Origin: G020354085 sp964629975
GTDB lineage: Bacteria; Pseudomonadota; Gammaproteobacteria; Acidiferrobacterales; Sulfurifustaceae
Direction of reading: 5' to 3'
DNA: 13,635 nt
NCBI GenBank assembly: GCA_964629975.1
Contig: CAZVUN010000084.1
Span: 1 to 13,635 of the forward strand
Part shown: positions 13,021 to 13,635 of the stretch, one piece after another
Position numbering within the stretch: the stretch's first letter is position 1
How the letters are laid out: every line of letters starts with the position of its first letter
Program-made: the position numbers and the translations under genes
The notes under the pieces: generated by a model
The model's database searches: none
What the model was told of the DNA's origin: nothing
Seen by the model: the letters and a program-made list of their open reading frames with translations, nothing else

Positions 13021-13635
13021 ACGCGGCGCGCCGGCTGTAGAGCGCCGCCATCAGTTCGGTCTGCGTGACCATGCCGACCAGGCGCCGCTCATCATCGAGC
13101 ACCGGCAGATGATGGATCGCGTGACGCGCGAACAGCGGAATGAGCGTCACGATATGCGCGTCCTGGTGCACCGTCACCACCGGCGCGGACATGATCTCGC
13201 CCACGGTCTCGGGCTTGTCCGTCGTCACCCCTGGGCTCGGTCGCAGAAAGGCGCGCAGCCGTGCGAACACGCTGCCCGCACCGCGCAGCTCGCTGCGCTT
13301 GAGGAAATCGACGATGGTCACGATGCCGATCACGCGCCGCGCGCGATCGACCACCACGACCCCTTTCAGTTTGTCGGTGCGCATGCTCTCCCAGATGCTC
13401 TCGAGGCTGTCACCGAACTGGGCGGTCGTGACCTCGCGCTGCATGATGTCGCGACAATGGATCTCGCCCAGCAGGCGCGCGCGTGAGTGCAGCACGGCGC
13501 GCGCGTAGATCTGCTCGAGATCGCTCTCGCTGACGTCGATGTAGGCGCCCATCTCGGCGAGCGCCGCCTCCAGGTCGGCGGACGTGGGACCGCCGCCCGC
13601 CGCTGCCACCGGCGCGCGGCGCCCCTCCCCAGCTG
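12998..13635 (-). CDS. CBS-pair protein, probably C-terminal part of an HPP-family membrane protein (5' end cut)
   Basis: The reading frame is open to the right window edge, so the N-terminus is not seen. A GTG at 13609 gives 203 residues but need not be the true start. Two CBS domains are clear: about residues 50-107 from that GTG (CRDIMQREVTTAQFGDSLE, VVVVDRARRVIGIVTIVDFL) and 136-192 (VGEIMSAPVVTVHQDAHI, HHLPVLDDERRLVGMVTQTELMAALY). CBS pairs bind adenine nucleotides and regulate attached domains. The linker before them (TSADLEAALAEMGAYIDVSESDLEQI) is typical of proteins in which a multi-helix HPP membrane domain precedes the CBS pair, so I expect that domain upstream, beyond the window. 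The gene is convergent with, and overlaps by 23 bases, the 196-residue gene. Confidence 0.88.
   Translation of the reverse strand, partial: AGEGRRAPVAAAGGGPTSADLEAALAEMGAYIDVSESDLEQIYARAVLHSRARLLGEIHCRDIMQREVTTAQFGDSLESIWESMRTDKLKGVVVVDRARRVIGIVTIVDFLKRSELRGAGSVFARLRAFLRPSPGVTTDKPETVGEIMSAPVVTVHQDAHIVTLIPLFARHAIHHLPVLDDERRLVGMVTQTELMAALYSRRAAFTAPAPR

Noticed and set aside
1..13635. Search for CRISPR arrays, insertion sequences, tRNA or rRNA genes, toxin-antitoxin or defence modules
   Set aside because: No spaced repeat arrays, transposase-like frames, terminal inverted repeats, tRNA cloverleaf ends or known defence domains were seen by eye on either strand.

Overview
The window reads as the chromosome of a GC-rich gammaproteobacterium. 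The gene order miaA-hfq-hflX-hflK-hflC-DUF2065-hisZ and the prfB-lysS pair are typical of that class, and Hfq, HflX, LysS and RF2 closely resemble their gammaproteobacterial versions. A free-living, perhaps chemolithotrophic or purple-sulphur-type lineage fits, because HisZ implies the short form of HisG, but the genus cannot be told from these bases. Nearly every base is explained by ordinary core genes. I see no insertion sequence, phage gene, CRISPR array, tRNA or rRNA.

Layout. Bases 1-5945 (minus strand) form one long co-oriented cluster, read from right to left: miaA (tRNA modification), hfq (RNA chaperone), hflX (ribosome-rescue GTPase), hflK and hflC (membrane regulators of the FtsH protease), a small DUF2065 membrane protein, and hisZ, which runs off the left edge. 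A good sigma70-like promoter over the hflX stop codon suggests that hflKC can be transcribed separately. An HDOD-domain signalling gene (6040-6879, plus) diverges from miaA and converges on lysS. Bases 6918-10171 (minus) hold lysS, prfB with its programmed +1 frameshift, and an unrecognised 186-residue gene.

Bases 10322-13635 are less ordinary. They hold a three-repeat SEL1 protein, a perfect bidirectional hairpin terminator, a 65-residue small protein with its own promoter, a GC-rich structured gap of about 340 bases, and two consecutive uncharacterised genes (346 and 196 residues). Tail-to-tail with the second of these lies the C-terminal CBS-pair half of what is probably an HPP-family membrane protein, cut by the right edge.

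Functionally the left part is translation quality control and stress response (MiaA, Hfq, HflX, HflKC), and the middle is translation (LysRS, RF2). The best candidates for undescribed biology are the two-gene unit at 11346-13020, the 65-residue protein and the 186-residue protein. None shows enough to assign a system, and I do not claim one.
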